Below are positions 50,337 to 62,900 of a DNA stretch of 64,000 bases, piece by piece (positions within the stretch are counted from its first letter, which is position 1; each line of letters begins with the position of its first letter). The notes beneath the pieces are model-generated. The model did no database searches. It worked only from the letters and a program-made list of their open reading frames with translations, and had not been told where the DNA came from. The position numbers and the translations under genes were made by a program. The stretch is from Auanema rhodensis (taxonomy: Eukaryota > Nematoda > Chromadorea > Rhabditida > Rhabditidae), in the NCBI GenBank assembly GCA_964057225.1, contig OZ059899.1, positions 20,406,501 to 20,470,500 of the forward strand, given 5' to 3'.

Positions 50337-50553
50337 GCTCTAGCTTTAAGATTTTTGCTACTACATGCCCTGTGTTTACTGCTCTTCAATTTTTATGAGA
50401 TTTTTCATCATCTTACAACAAATTCAATTGAATCTAACATGAAATATTTTTTCGTTTTGAAAAGCATTGAATATCATTGTTCCTTGTAATATTGGATTTG
50501 AATATTGCTTCGTTAGTTTTATGATTTTTGCTACTACATGTCATGTGTTTACT
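50321..50553 (+). other. Junction between the two satellites with rearranged first 182-bp monomer
   Basis: The last 351-type sequence follows its consensus to about 50,330 (AGGCAAAATTTTT), about 190 bases into the monomer begun at 50,143. Where the consensus continues GTCAAAATG, the sequence switches to TGCTCTAGCTTTAAG. That reads as the 182-unit piece GCTCTAGCT joined to TTAAGATTTTTGCT, which normally lies about 150 bases further on, with AGCT at the joint. The next unit at 50,381 lacks 9 bases between GCTCT and TCAAT. Both satellites have ATTTTTG at the switch point, so a short-homology join is plausible. No transposon, gene or unique DNA separates the arrays. Confidence 0.9.
50422..50433 (+). 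repeat. 12-bp perfect palindrome of the 182-bp monomer (example)
   Basis: ATTCAATTGAAT is its own reverse complement and occurs in most 182-bp monomers. Variants with one base changed mark subtypes: ATTCAATTAAAT (left zone, linked to TTTTGCATC), ATTCATTTGAAT and ATTCTATTGAAT (right zone). Confidence 0.92.
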
Positions 50554-53500
50554 GCTCTAGCTGGTGTTCACTTTTTATGAGATTTTTCATCATCTTACAA
50601 CAAATTCAATTGAATCTAACATGAAATATTTTTTCGTTTTGAAAAGCATTGAATATCATTGTACCTTGTAATATTGGATTTGATTATTGCTTTGTTAGCT
50701 TCATGATTTTTGCTACTGTATAGCTTCAGTTTGCTGCTCTAGCTGGTTTTCAATTTTTATGAGATTTTGCATCATCTTACAACAAATTCAATTAAATCTA
50801 ACATGAAATGTTTTTTCGTTTTGAAAAGCATTGAATATCATTGTTCCTTATAATATTGGATTTGAATATTGCTTCGATAGTTTTATGATTTTTGCTACTA
50901 CATGTCATGTGTTTACTGCTCTAGCTGGTTTTCAATTTTTATGGGATATTTCATCATCTTACAACAAATTCAATTGAATCTAACATGAAATATTTTTTCG
51001 TTTTGAAAAGCATTGAATATCATTGTTCCTTATAATATTGGATTTGAATATTGCTTTGTTAGCTTCATGATTTTTGCTACTGTATAGCTTCAGTTTGCTG
51101 CTCTAGCTGGTTTTCAATTTTTATGAGATTTTGCATCATCTTACAACAAATTCAATTAAATCTAACATGAAATGTTTTTTCGTTTTGAAAAGCATTGAAT
51201 ATCATTGTTCCTTATAATATTGGATTTGAATATTGCTTCGATAGTTTTATGATTTTTGCTACTACATGTCATGTGTTTACTGCTCTAGCTGGTTTTCAAT
51301 TTTTATGAGATATTTCATCATCTTACAACAAATTCAATTGAATCTAACATGAAATATTTTTTCGTTTTGAAAAGCATTGAATATCATTGTTCCTTGTAAT
51401 ATTGGATTTGATTATTGCTTTGTTAGCTTCATGATTTTTGCTACTACATGTCATGTGTTTACTGCTCTAGCTGGTTTTCAATTTTTATGAGATATTTCAT
51501 CATCTTACAACAAATTCAATTGAATCTAACATGAAATATTTTTTCGTTTTGAAAAGCATTGAATATCATTGTTCCTTATAATATTGGATTTGAATATTGC
51601 TTTGTTAGCTTCATGATTTTTGCTACTGTATAGCTTCAGTTTGCTGCTCTAGCTGGTTTTCAATTTTTATGAGATTTTGCATCATCTTACAACAAATTCA
51701 ATTAAATCTAACATGAAATGTTTTTTCGTTTTGAAAAGCATTGAATATCATTGTTCCTTATAATATTGGATTTGAATATTGCTTCGATAGTTTTATGATT
51801 TTTGCTACTACATGTCATGTGTTTACTGCTCTAGCTGGTTTTCAATTTTTATGAGATATTTCATCATCTTACAACAAATTCAATTGAATCTAACATGAAA
51901 TATTTTTTCGTTTTGAAAAGCATTGAATATCATTGTTCCTTATAATATTGGATTTGAATATTGCTTCGATAGTTTTATGATTTTTGCTACTACATGTCAT
52001 GTGTTTACTGCTCTAGCTGGTTTTCAATTTTTATGAGATTTTTCATCATCTTACAACAAATTCAATTGAATCTAACATGAGTTATTTTTTCGTTTTGAAA
52101 AGCATTGAATATCATTGTTCCTTGTAATATTGGATTTGATTATTGCTTTGTTAGCTTTATGATTTTTGCTACTGTATAGCTTCAGTTTGCTGCTCTAGCT
52201 GGTTTTCAATTTTTATGAGATATTTCATCATCTTACAACAAATTCAATTGAATCTAACATGAAATATTTTTTCGTTTTGAAAAGCATTGAATATCATTGT
52301 TCCTTGTAATATTGGATTTGATTATTGCTTTGTTAGCTTCATGATTTTTGCTACTACATGTCATGTGTTTACTGCTCTAGCTGGTTTTCAATTTTTATGA
52401 GATATTTCATCATCTTACAACAAATTCAATTGAATCTAACATGAAATGTTTTTTCGTTTTGAAAAGCATTGAATATCATTGTTCCTTATAATATTGGATT
52501 TGAATATTGCTTTGTTAGCTTCATGATTTTTGCTACTGTATAGCTTCAGTTTGCTGCTCTAGCTGGTTTTCAATTTTTATGAGATTTTGCATCATCTTAC
52601 AACAAATTCAATTAAATCTAACATGAAATGTTTTTTCGTTTTGAAAAGCATTGAATATCATTGTTCCTTATAATATTGGATTTGAATATTGCTTCGATAG
52701 TTTTATGATTTTTGCTACTACATGTCATGTGTTTACTGCTCTAGCTGGTTTTCAATTTTTATGGGATATTTCATCATCTTACAACAAATTCAATTGAATC
52801 TAACATGAAATATTTTTTCGTTTTGAAAAGCATTGAATATCATTGTTCCTTATAATATTGGATTTGAATATTGCTTTGTTAGCTTCATGATTTTTGCTAC
52901 TGTATAGCTTCAGTTTGCTGCTCTAGCTGGTTTTCAATTTTTATGAGATTTTGCATCATCTTACAACAAATTCAATTAAATCTAACATGAAATGTTTTTT
53001 CGTTTTGAAAAGCATTGAATATCATTGTTCCTTATAATATTGGATTTGAATATTGCTTCGATAGTTTTATGATTTTTGCTACTACATGTCATGTGTTTAC
53101 TGCTCTAGCTGGTTTTCAATTTTTATGAGATATTTCATCATCTTACAACAAATTCAATTGAATCTAACATGAAATATTTTTTCGTTTTGAAAAGCATTGA
53201 ATATCATTGTTCCTTATAATATTGGATTTGAATATTGCTTTGTTAGCTTCATGATTTTTGCTACTGTATAGCTTCAGTTTGCTGCTCTAGCTGGTTTTCA
53301 ATTTTTATGAGATTTTGCATCATCTTACAACAAATTCAATTAAATCTAACATGAAATGTTTTTTCGTTTTGAAAAGCATTGAATATCATTGTTCCTTATA
53401 ATATTGGATTTGAATATTGCTTCGATAGTTTTATGATTTTTGCTACTACATGTCATGTGTTTACTGCTCTAGCTGGTTTTCAATTTTTATGAGATATTTC

Positions 53501-56500
53501 ATCATCTTACAACAAATTCAATTGAATCTAACATGAAATATTTTTTCGTTTTGAAAAGCATTGAATATCATTGTTCCTTGTAATATTGGATTTGATTATT
53601 GCTTTGTTAGCTTTATGATTTTTGCTACTACATGTCATGTGTTTACTGCTCTAGCTGGTTTTCAATTTTTATGAGATTTTTCATCATCTTACAACAAATT
53701 CAATTGAATCTAACATGAGTTATTTTTTCGTTTTGAAAAGCATTGAATATCATTGTTCCTTGTAATATTGGATTTGAATATTGCTTCGATAGTTTTATGA
53801 TTTTTGCTACTACATGTCATGTGTTTACTGCTCTAGCTGGTTTTCAATTTTTATGAGATTTTTCATCATCTTACAACAAATTCAATTGAATCTAACATGA
53901 GTTATTTTTTCGTTTTGAAAAGCATTGAATATCATTGTTCCTTATAATATTGGATTTGAATATTGCTTTGTTAGCTTCATGATTTTTGCTACTGTATAGC
54001 TTCAGTTTGCTGCTCTAGCTGGTTTTCAATTTTTATGAGATTTTGCATCATCTTACAACAAATTCAATTAAATCTAACATGAAATGTTTTTTCGTTTTGA
54101 AAAGCATTGAATATCATTGTTCCTTATAATATTGGATTTGAATATTGCTTCGATAGTTTTATGATTTTTGCTACTACATGTCATGTGTTTACTGCTCTAG
54201 CTGGTTTTCAATTTTTATGAGATATTTCATCATCTTACAACAAATTCAATTGAATCTAACATGAAATATTTTTTCGTTTTGAAAAGCATTGAATATCATT
54301 GTTCCTTATAATATTGGATTTGAATATTGCTTTGTTAGCTTCATGATTTTTGCTACTGTATAGCTTCAGTTTGCTGCTCTAGCTGGTTTTCAATTTTTAT
54401 GAGATTTTGCATCATCTTACAACAAATTCAATTAAATCTAACATGAAATGTTTTTTCGTTTTGAAAAGCATTGAATATCATTGTTCCTTATAATATTGGA
54501 TTTGAATATTGCTTCGATAGTTTTATGATTTTTGCTACTACATGTCATGTGTTTACTGCTCTAGCTGGTTTTCAATTTTTATGAGATATTTCATCATCTT
54601 ACAACAAATTCAATTGAATCTAACATGAAATATTTTTTCGTTTTGAAAAGCATTGAATATCATTGTTCCTTGTAATATTGGATTTGATTATTGCTTTGTT
54701 AGCTTTATGATTTTTGCTACTACATGTCATGTGTTTACTGCTCTAGCTGGTTTTCAATTTTTATGAGATTTTTCATCATCTTACAACAAATTCAATTGAA
54801 TCTAACATGAGTTATTTTTTCGTTTTGAAAAGCATTGAATATCATTGTTCCTTGTAATATTGGATTTGAATATTGCTTCGATAGTTTTATGATTTTTGCT
54901 ACTACATGTCATGTGTTTACTGCTCTAGCTGGTTTTCAATTTTTATGAGATTTTTCATCATCTTACAACAAATTCAATTGAATCTAACATGAGTTATTTT
55001 TTCGTTTTGAAAAGCATTGAATATCATTGTTCCTTGTAATATTGGATTTGAATATTGCTTCGATAGTTTTATGATTTTTGCTACTACATGTCATGTGTTT
55101 ACTGCTCTAGCTGGTTTTCAATTTTTATGAGATTTTTCATCATCTTACAACAAATTCAATTAAATCTAACATGAAATGTTTTTTCGTTTTGAAAAGCATT
55201 GAATATCATTGTTCCTTATAATATTGGATTTGAATATTGCTTCGATAGTTTTATGATTTTTGCTACTACATGTCATGTGTTTACTGCTCTAGCTGGTTTT
55301 CAATTTTTATGGGATATTTCATCATCTTACAACAAATTCAATTGAATCTAACATGAAATATTTTTTCGTTTTGAAAAGCATTGAATATCATTGTTCCTTA
55401 TAATATTGGATTTGAATATTGCTTTGTTAGCTTCATGATTTTTGCTACTGTATAGCTTCAGTTTGCTGCTCTAGCTGGTTTTCAATTTTTATGAGATTTT
55501 GCATCATCTTACAACAAATTCAATTAAATCTAACATGAAATGTTTTTTCGTTTTGAAAAGCATTGAATATCATTGTTCCTTATAATATTGGATTTGAATA
55601 TTGCTTCGATAGTTTTATGATTTTTGCTACTACATGTCATGTGTTTACTGCTCTAGCTGGTTTTCAATTTTTATGAGATATTTCATCATCTTACAACAAA
55701 TTCAATTGAATCTAACATGAAATATTTTTTCGTTTTGAAAAGCATTGAATATCATTGTTCCTTATAATATTGGATTTGAATATTGCTTTGTTAGCTTCAT
55801 GATTTTTGCTACTGTATAGCTTCAGTTTGCTGCTCTAGCTGGTTTTCAATTTTTATGAGATTTTGCATCATCTTACAACAAATTCAATTAAATCTAACAT
55901 GAAATGTTTTTTCGTTTTGAAAAGCATTGAATATCATTGTTCCTTATAATATTGGATTTGAATATTGCTTCGATAGTTTTATGATTTTTGCTACTACATG
56001 TCATGTGTTTACTGCTCTAGCTGGTTTTCAATTTTTATGAGATATTTCATCATCTTACAACAAATTCAATTGAATCTAACATGAAATATTTTTTCGTTTT
56101 GAAAAGCATTGAATATCATTGTTCCTTGTAATATTGGATTTGATTATTGCTTTGTTAGCTTTATGATTTTTGCTACTACATGTCATGTGTTTACTGCTCT
56201 AGCTGGTTTTCAATTTTTATGAGATTTTTCATCATCTTACAACAAATTCAATTGAATCTAACATGAGTTATTTTTTCGTTTTGAAAAGCATTGAATATCA
56301 TTGTTCCTTGTAATATTGGATTTGAATATTGCTTCGATAGTTTTATGATTTTTGCTACTACATGTCATGTGTTTACTGCTCTAGCTGGTTTTCAATTTTT
56401 ATGAGATTTTTCATCATCTTACAACAAATTCAATTGAATCTAACATGAGTTATTTTTTCGTTTTGAAAAGCATTGAATATCATTGTTCCTTGTAATATTG

Positions 56501-56900
56501 GATTTGAATATTGCTTCGATAGTTTTATGATTTTTGCTACTACATGTCATGTGTTTACTGCTCTAGCTGGTTTTCAATTTTTATGAGATTTTTCATCATC
56601 TTACAACAAATTCAATTAAATCTAACATGAAATGTTTTTTCGTTTTGAAAAGCATTGAATATCATTGTTCCTTATAATATTGGATTTGAATATTGCTTCG
56701 ATAGTTTTATGATTTTTGCTACTACATGTCATGTGTTTACTGCTCTAGCTGGTTTTCAATTTTTATGAGATTTTTCATCATCTTACAACAAATTCAATTG
56801 AATCTAACATGAGTTATTTTTTCGTTTTGAAAAGCATTGAATATCATTGTTCCTTGTAATATTGGATTTGAATATTGCTTTGTTAGCTTTATGATTTTTG
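50554..56900 (+). repeat. 182-bp array, left zone of two alternating subtypes
   Basis: Two main subtypes occur. One has CTACTACATGTCATGTG, GATATTTCATC and a GCTTCGATAG approach. The other has CTACTGTATAGCTTCAG, TTTTGCATC and CAATTAAATC. They alternate for much of 50.7-53.5 kb as a 364-bp pair, with exceptions. The marker ATGGGATATT lies at 50,941, 52,761 and 55,309, steps of 10 and 14 monomers. The GAGTTATTTT variant comes in adjacent pairs at 53,717/53,899, 54,809/54,991 and about 56,265/56,447, with a single at about 52,079. Confidence 0.87.
53910..56760 (+). repeat. 1,456-bp (eight-monomer) near-tandem duplication in the 182-bp array
   Basis: About 53,910-55,300 recurs at about 55,366-56,760. 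The order of GATATTTC and TTTTGCATC forms, the paired GAGTTATTTT variants (54,809/56,265) and the CAATTAAATC unit (55,145/56,601) all match at +1,456. The copies part on the left at GAGTTATTTT (53,899) versus GAAATATTTT, and on the right at ATGGGATATT (55,309) versus ATGAGATTTT. Confidence 0.85.
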
Positions 56901-59900
56901 CTACTGTATAGCTTCAGTTTGCTGCTCTAGCTGGTTTTCAATTTTTATGAGATTTTTCATCATCTTACAACAAATTCATTTGAATCTCATGTGAATTATT
57001 TTTTTTTTTAAAAAAGCATTGAATTTCATTGTTTCTTGTAATGATGGATTTGAATATTGCTTTGTTAGCTTTATGATTTTTGCTACTGTATAGCTTCAGT
57101 TTGCTGCTCTAGCTGGTTTTCAATTTTTATGAGATTTTTCATCATCTTACAACAAATTCTATTGAATCTAACATGAAATATTTTTTCGTTTTGAAAAGCA
57201 TTGAATATCATTGTTCCTTATAATATTGGATTTGAATATTGCTTCGTTAGTTTTATGATTTTTGCTACTGTATAGCTTCAGTTTGCTGCTCTAGCTGGTT
57301 TTCAATTTTTATGAGATTTTTCATCATCTTACAACAAATTCATTTGAATCTAACATGAAATATTTTTTCGTTTTGAAAAGCATTGAATATCATTGTTCCT
57401 TGTAATATTGGATTTGAATATTGCTTCGTTAGTTTTATGATTTTTGCTACTGTATAGCTTCAGTTTGCTGCTCTAGCTGGTTTTCAATTTTTATGAGATT
57501 TTTCATCATCTTACAACAAATTCTATTGAATCTAACATGAAATATTTTTTCGTTTTGAAAAGCATTGAATATCATTGTTCCTTATAATATTGGATTTGAA
57601 TATTGCTTCGTTAGTTTTATGATTTTTGCTACTGTATAGCTTCAGTTTGCTGCTCTAGCTGGTTTTCAATTTTTATGAGATTTTTCATCATCTTACAACA
57701 AATTCATTTGAATCTCATGTGAATTATTTTTTTTTTTAAAAAAGCATTGAATTTCATTGTTTCTTGTAATGATGGATTTGAATATTGCTTTGTTAGCTTT
57801 ATGATTTTTGCTACTGTATAGCTTCAGTTTGCTGCTCTAGCTGGTTTTCAATTTTTATGAGATTTTTCATCATCTTACAACAAATTCATTTGAATCTAAC
57901 ATGAACTATTTTTTCGTTTCAAATAGTAGTGAATATCATTGTTTCTTGTAATATTGGATTTGAATATTGCTTTGTTTGCTTTAAGATTTTTGCTACTACA
58001 TGCCCTGTGTTTACTGCTCTAGCTAGTTTTCAATTTTTATGAGATTTTTCATCATCTTACAACAAATTCAATTGAATCTAACATGAAATATTTTTTCGTT
58101 TTGAAAAGCATTGAATATCATTGTTCCTTATAATATTGGATTTGAATATTGCTTCGTTAGTTTTATGATTTTTGCTACTGTATAGCTTCAGTTTGCTGCT
58201 CTAGCTGGTTTTCAATTTTTATGAGATTTTTCATCATCTTACAACAAATTCATTTGAATCTAACATGAAATATTTTTTCGTTTTGAAAAGCATTGAATAT
58301 CATTGTTCCTTATAATATTGGATTTGAATATTGCTTCGTTAGTTTTATGATTTTTGCTACTGTATAGCTTCAGTTTGCTGCTCTAGCTGGTTTTCAATTT
58401 TTATGAGATTTTTCATCATCTTACAACAAATTCATTTGAATCTAACATGAAATATTTTTTCGTTTTGAAAAGCATTGAATATCATTGTTCCTTGTAATAT
58501 TGGATTTGAATATTGCTTTGTTAGCTTTATGATTTTTGCTACTGTATAGCTTCAGTTTGCTGCTCTAGCTGGTTTTCAATTTTTATGAGATTTTTCATCA
58601 TCTTACAACAAATTCATTTGAATCTAACATGAACTATTTTTTCGTTTCAAATAGTAGTGAATATCATTGTTTCTTGTAATATTGGATTTGAATATTGCTT
58701 TGTTTGCTTTAAGATTTTTGCTACTACATGCCCTGTGTTTACTGCTCTAGCTAGTTTTCAATTTTTATGAGATTTTTCATCATCTTACAACAAATTCATT
58801 TGAATCTCATGTGAATTATTTTTTTTTTTAAAAAAGCATTGAATTTCATTGTTTCTTGTAATGATGGATTTGAATATTGCTTTGTTAGCTTTATGATTTT
58901 TGCTACTGTTTAGCTTCAGTTTGCTGCTCTAGCTGGTTTTCAATTTTTATGAGATTTTTCATCATCTTACAACAAATTCAATTGAATCTAACATGAATTA
59001 TTTTTTCGTTTTGAAAAGCATTGAATATCATTGTTCCTTGTAATATTGGATTTGAATATTGCTTTGTTAGCTTTAAGATGTTTGCTTATGCATAGCTTCA
59101 GTTTGCTGCTCTAGCTGGTTTTCACTTTTTATGAGATTTTTCATCATCTTACAACAAATTCAATTGAATCTAACATGAAATATTTTTTCGTTTTGAAAAG
59201 CATTGAATATCATTGTTCCTTATAATATTGGATTTGAATATTGCTTCGTTAGTTTTATGATTTTTGCTTCTGCATAGCTTCAGTTTGCTGCTTTAGCTGG
59301 TTTTCAATTTTTATGAGATTTTTCATCATCTTACAACAAATTCAATTGAATCTAACATGAAATATTTTTTCGTTTTGAAAAGCATTGAATATCATTGTTC
59401 CTTGTAATATTGGATTTGAATATTGCTTTGTTAGCTTTAAGATGTTTGCTTATGCATAGCTTCAGTTTGCTGCTCTAGCTGGTTTTCAATTTTTATGAGA
59501 TTTTTCATCATCTTACAACAAATTCAATTGAATCTAACATGAATTATTTTTTCGTTTTGAAAAGCATTGAATATCATTGTTCCTTGTAATATTGGATTTG
59601 ATTATTGCTTTGTTAGCTTTAAGATGTTTGCTACTGTATAGCTGCAGTTTGCTGCTCTAGCTGGTTTTCAATTTTTATGAGATTTTTCATCATCTTACAA
59701 CAAATTCAATTGAATCTAACATGAAATATTTTTTCGTTTTGAAAAGCATTGAATATCATTGTTCCTTGTAATATTGGATTTGAATATTGCTTTGTTAGCT
59801 TTAAGATGTTTGCTTATGCATAGCTTCAGTTTGCTGCTCTAGCTGGTTTTCAATTTTTATGAGATTTTTCATCATCTTACAACAAATTCAATTGAATCTA

Positions 59901-62900
59901 ACATGAAATATTTTTTCGTTTTGAAAAGCATTGAATATCATTGTTCCTTGTAATATTGGATTTGAATATTGCTTTGTTAGCTTTATGATTTTTGCTACTG
60001 TATAGCTTCAGTTTGCTGCTCTAGCTGGTTTTCAATTTTTATGAGATTTTTCATCATCTTACAACAAATTCATTTGAATCTAACATGAACTATTTTTTCG
60101 TTTTAAAAAGCATTGAATTTCTATGTTTCTTGTAATATTGGATTTGAATATTGCTTTGTTTGCTTTAAGATTTTTGCTACTACATGCCCTGTGTTTACTG
60201 CTCTAGCTAGTTTTCAATTTTTATGAGATTTTTCATCATCTTACAACAAATTCAATTGAATCTAACATGAAATATTTTTTCGTTTTGAAAAGCATTGAAT
60301 ATCATTGTTCCTTGTAATATTGGATTTGAATATTGCTTTGTTAGCTTTAAGATGTTTGCTTATGCATAGCTTCAGTTTGCTGCTCTAGCTGGTTTTCAAT
60401 TTTTATGAGATTTTTCATCATCTTACAACAAATTCAATTGAATCTAACATGAAATATTTTTTCGTTTTGAAAAGCATTGAATATCATTGTTCCTTGTAAT
60501 ATTGGATTTGAATATTGCTTTGTTAGCTTTATGATTTTTGCTACTGTATAGCTTCAGTTTGCTGCTCTAGCTGGTTTTCAATTTTTATGAGATTTTTCAT
60601 CATCTTACAACAAATTCATTTGAATCTCATGTGAATTATTTTTTTTTTTAAAAAAGCATTGAATTTCATTGTTTCTTGTAATGATGGATTTGAATATTGC
60701 TTTGTTAGCTTTATGATTTTTGCTACTACATGTCATGTGTTTACTGCTCTAGCTGGTTTTCAATTTTTATGAGATTTTTCATCATCTCACAACAAATTCA
60801 ATTGAATCTAACATGAATTATTTTTTCGTTTTGAAAAGCATTGAATATCATTGTTCCTTGTAATATTGGATTTGATTATTGCTTTGTTAGCTTTAAGATG
60901 TTTGCTACTGTATAGCTGCAGTTTGCTGCTCTAGCTGGTTTTCAATTTTTATGAGATTTTTCATCATCTTACAACAAATTCAATTGAATCTAACATGAAA
61001 TATTTTTTCGTTTTGAAAAGCATTGAATATCATTGTTCCTTGTAATATTGGATTTGAATATTGCTTTGTTAGCTTTAAGATGTTTGCTTATGCATAGCTT
61101 CAGTTTGCTGCTCTAGCTGGTTTTCAATTTTTATGAGATTTTTCATCATCTTACAACAAATTCAATTGAATCTAACATGAAATATTTTTTCGTTTTGAAA
61201 AGCATTGAATATCATTGTTCCTTGTAATATTGGATTTGAATATTGCTTTGTTAGCTTTATGATTTTTGCTACTGTATAGCTTCAGTTTGCTGCTCTAGCT
61301 GGTTTTCAATTTTTATGAGATTTTTCATCATCTTACAACAAATTCATTTGAATCTAACATGAACTATTTTTTCGTTTTAAAAAGCATTGAATTTCTATGT
61401 TTCTTGTAATATTGGATTTGAATATTGCTTTGTTTGCTTTAAGATTTTTGCTACTACATGCCCTGTGTTTACTGCTCTAGCTAGTTTTCAATTTTTATGA
61501 GATTTTTCATCATCTTACAACAAATTCATTTGAATCTCATGTGAATTATTTTTTTTTTTAAAAAAGCATTGAATTTCATTGTTTCTTGTAATGATGGATT
61601 TGAATATTGCTTTGTTAGCTTTATGATTTTTGCTACTGTATAGCTTCAGTTTGCTGCTCTAGCTGGTTTTCAATTTTTATGAGATTTTTCATCATCTTAC
61701 AACAAATTCTATTGAATCTAACATGAAATATTTTTTCGTTTTGAAAAGCATTGAATATCATTGTTCCTTATAATATTGGATTTGAATATTGCTTTGTTAG
61801 TTTTATGATTTTTGCTACTACATGTCATGTGTTTACTGCTCTAGCTGGTTTTCAATTTTTATGAGATTTTTCATCATCTTACAACAAATTCAATTGAATC
61901 TAACATGAATTATTTTTTCGTTTTGAAAAGCATTGAATATCATTGTTCCTTGTAATATTGGATTTGATTATTGCTTTGTTAGCTTTAAGATGTTTGCTAC
62001 TGTATAGCTGCAGTTTGCTGCTCTAGCTGGTTTTCAATTTTTATGAGATTTTTCATCATCTTACAACAAATTCAATTGAATCTAACATGAATTATTTTTT
62101 CGTTTTGAAAAGCATTGAATATCATTGTTCCTTGTAATATTGGATTTGAATATTGCTTTGTTAGCTTTAAGATGTTTGCTTATGCATAGCTTCAGTTTGC
62201 TGCTCTAGCTGGTTTTCACTTTTTATGAGATTTTTCATCATCTTACAACAAATTCAATTGAATCTAACATGAAATATTTTTTCGTTTTGAAAAGCATTGA
62301 ATATCATTGTTCCTTATAATATTGGATTTGAATATTGCTTCGTTAGTTTTATGATTTTTGCTTCTGCATAGCTTCAGTTTGCTGCTTTAGCTGGTTTTCA
62401 ATTTTTATGAGATTTTTCATCATCTTACAACAAATTCAATTGAATCTAACATGAAATATTTTTTCGTTTTGAAAAGCATTGAATATCATTGTTCCTTGTA
62501 ATATTGGATTTGAATATTGCTTTGTTAGCTTTAAGATGTTTGCTTATGCATAGCTTCAGTTTGCTGCTCTAGCTGGTTTTCAATTTTTATGAGATTTTTC
62601 ATCATCTTACAACAAATTCATTTGAATCTCATGTGAATTATTTTTTTTTTTAAAAAAGCATTGAATTTCATTGTTTCTTGTAATGATGGATTTGAATATT
62701 GCTTTGTTAGCTTTATGATTTTTGCTACTACATGTCATGTGTTTACTGCTCTAGCTGGTTTTCAATTTTTATGAGATTTTTCATCATCTTACAACAAATT
62801 CAATTGAATCTAACATGAATTATTTTTTCGTTTTGAAAAGCATTGAATATCATTGTTCCTTGTAATATTGGATTTGATTATTGCTTTGTTAGCTTTAAGA

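Noticed and set aside
50300-50400. Transposon or retroelement at the satellite boundary.
   Set aside because: No terminal repeats, target-site duplication, poly-A tail or coding remnant; both sides are recognisable satellite sequence.
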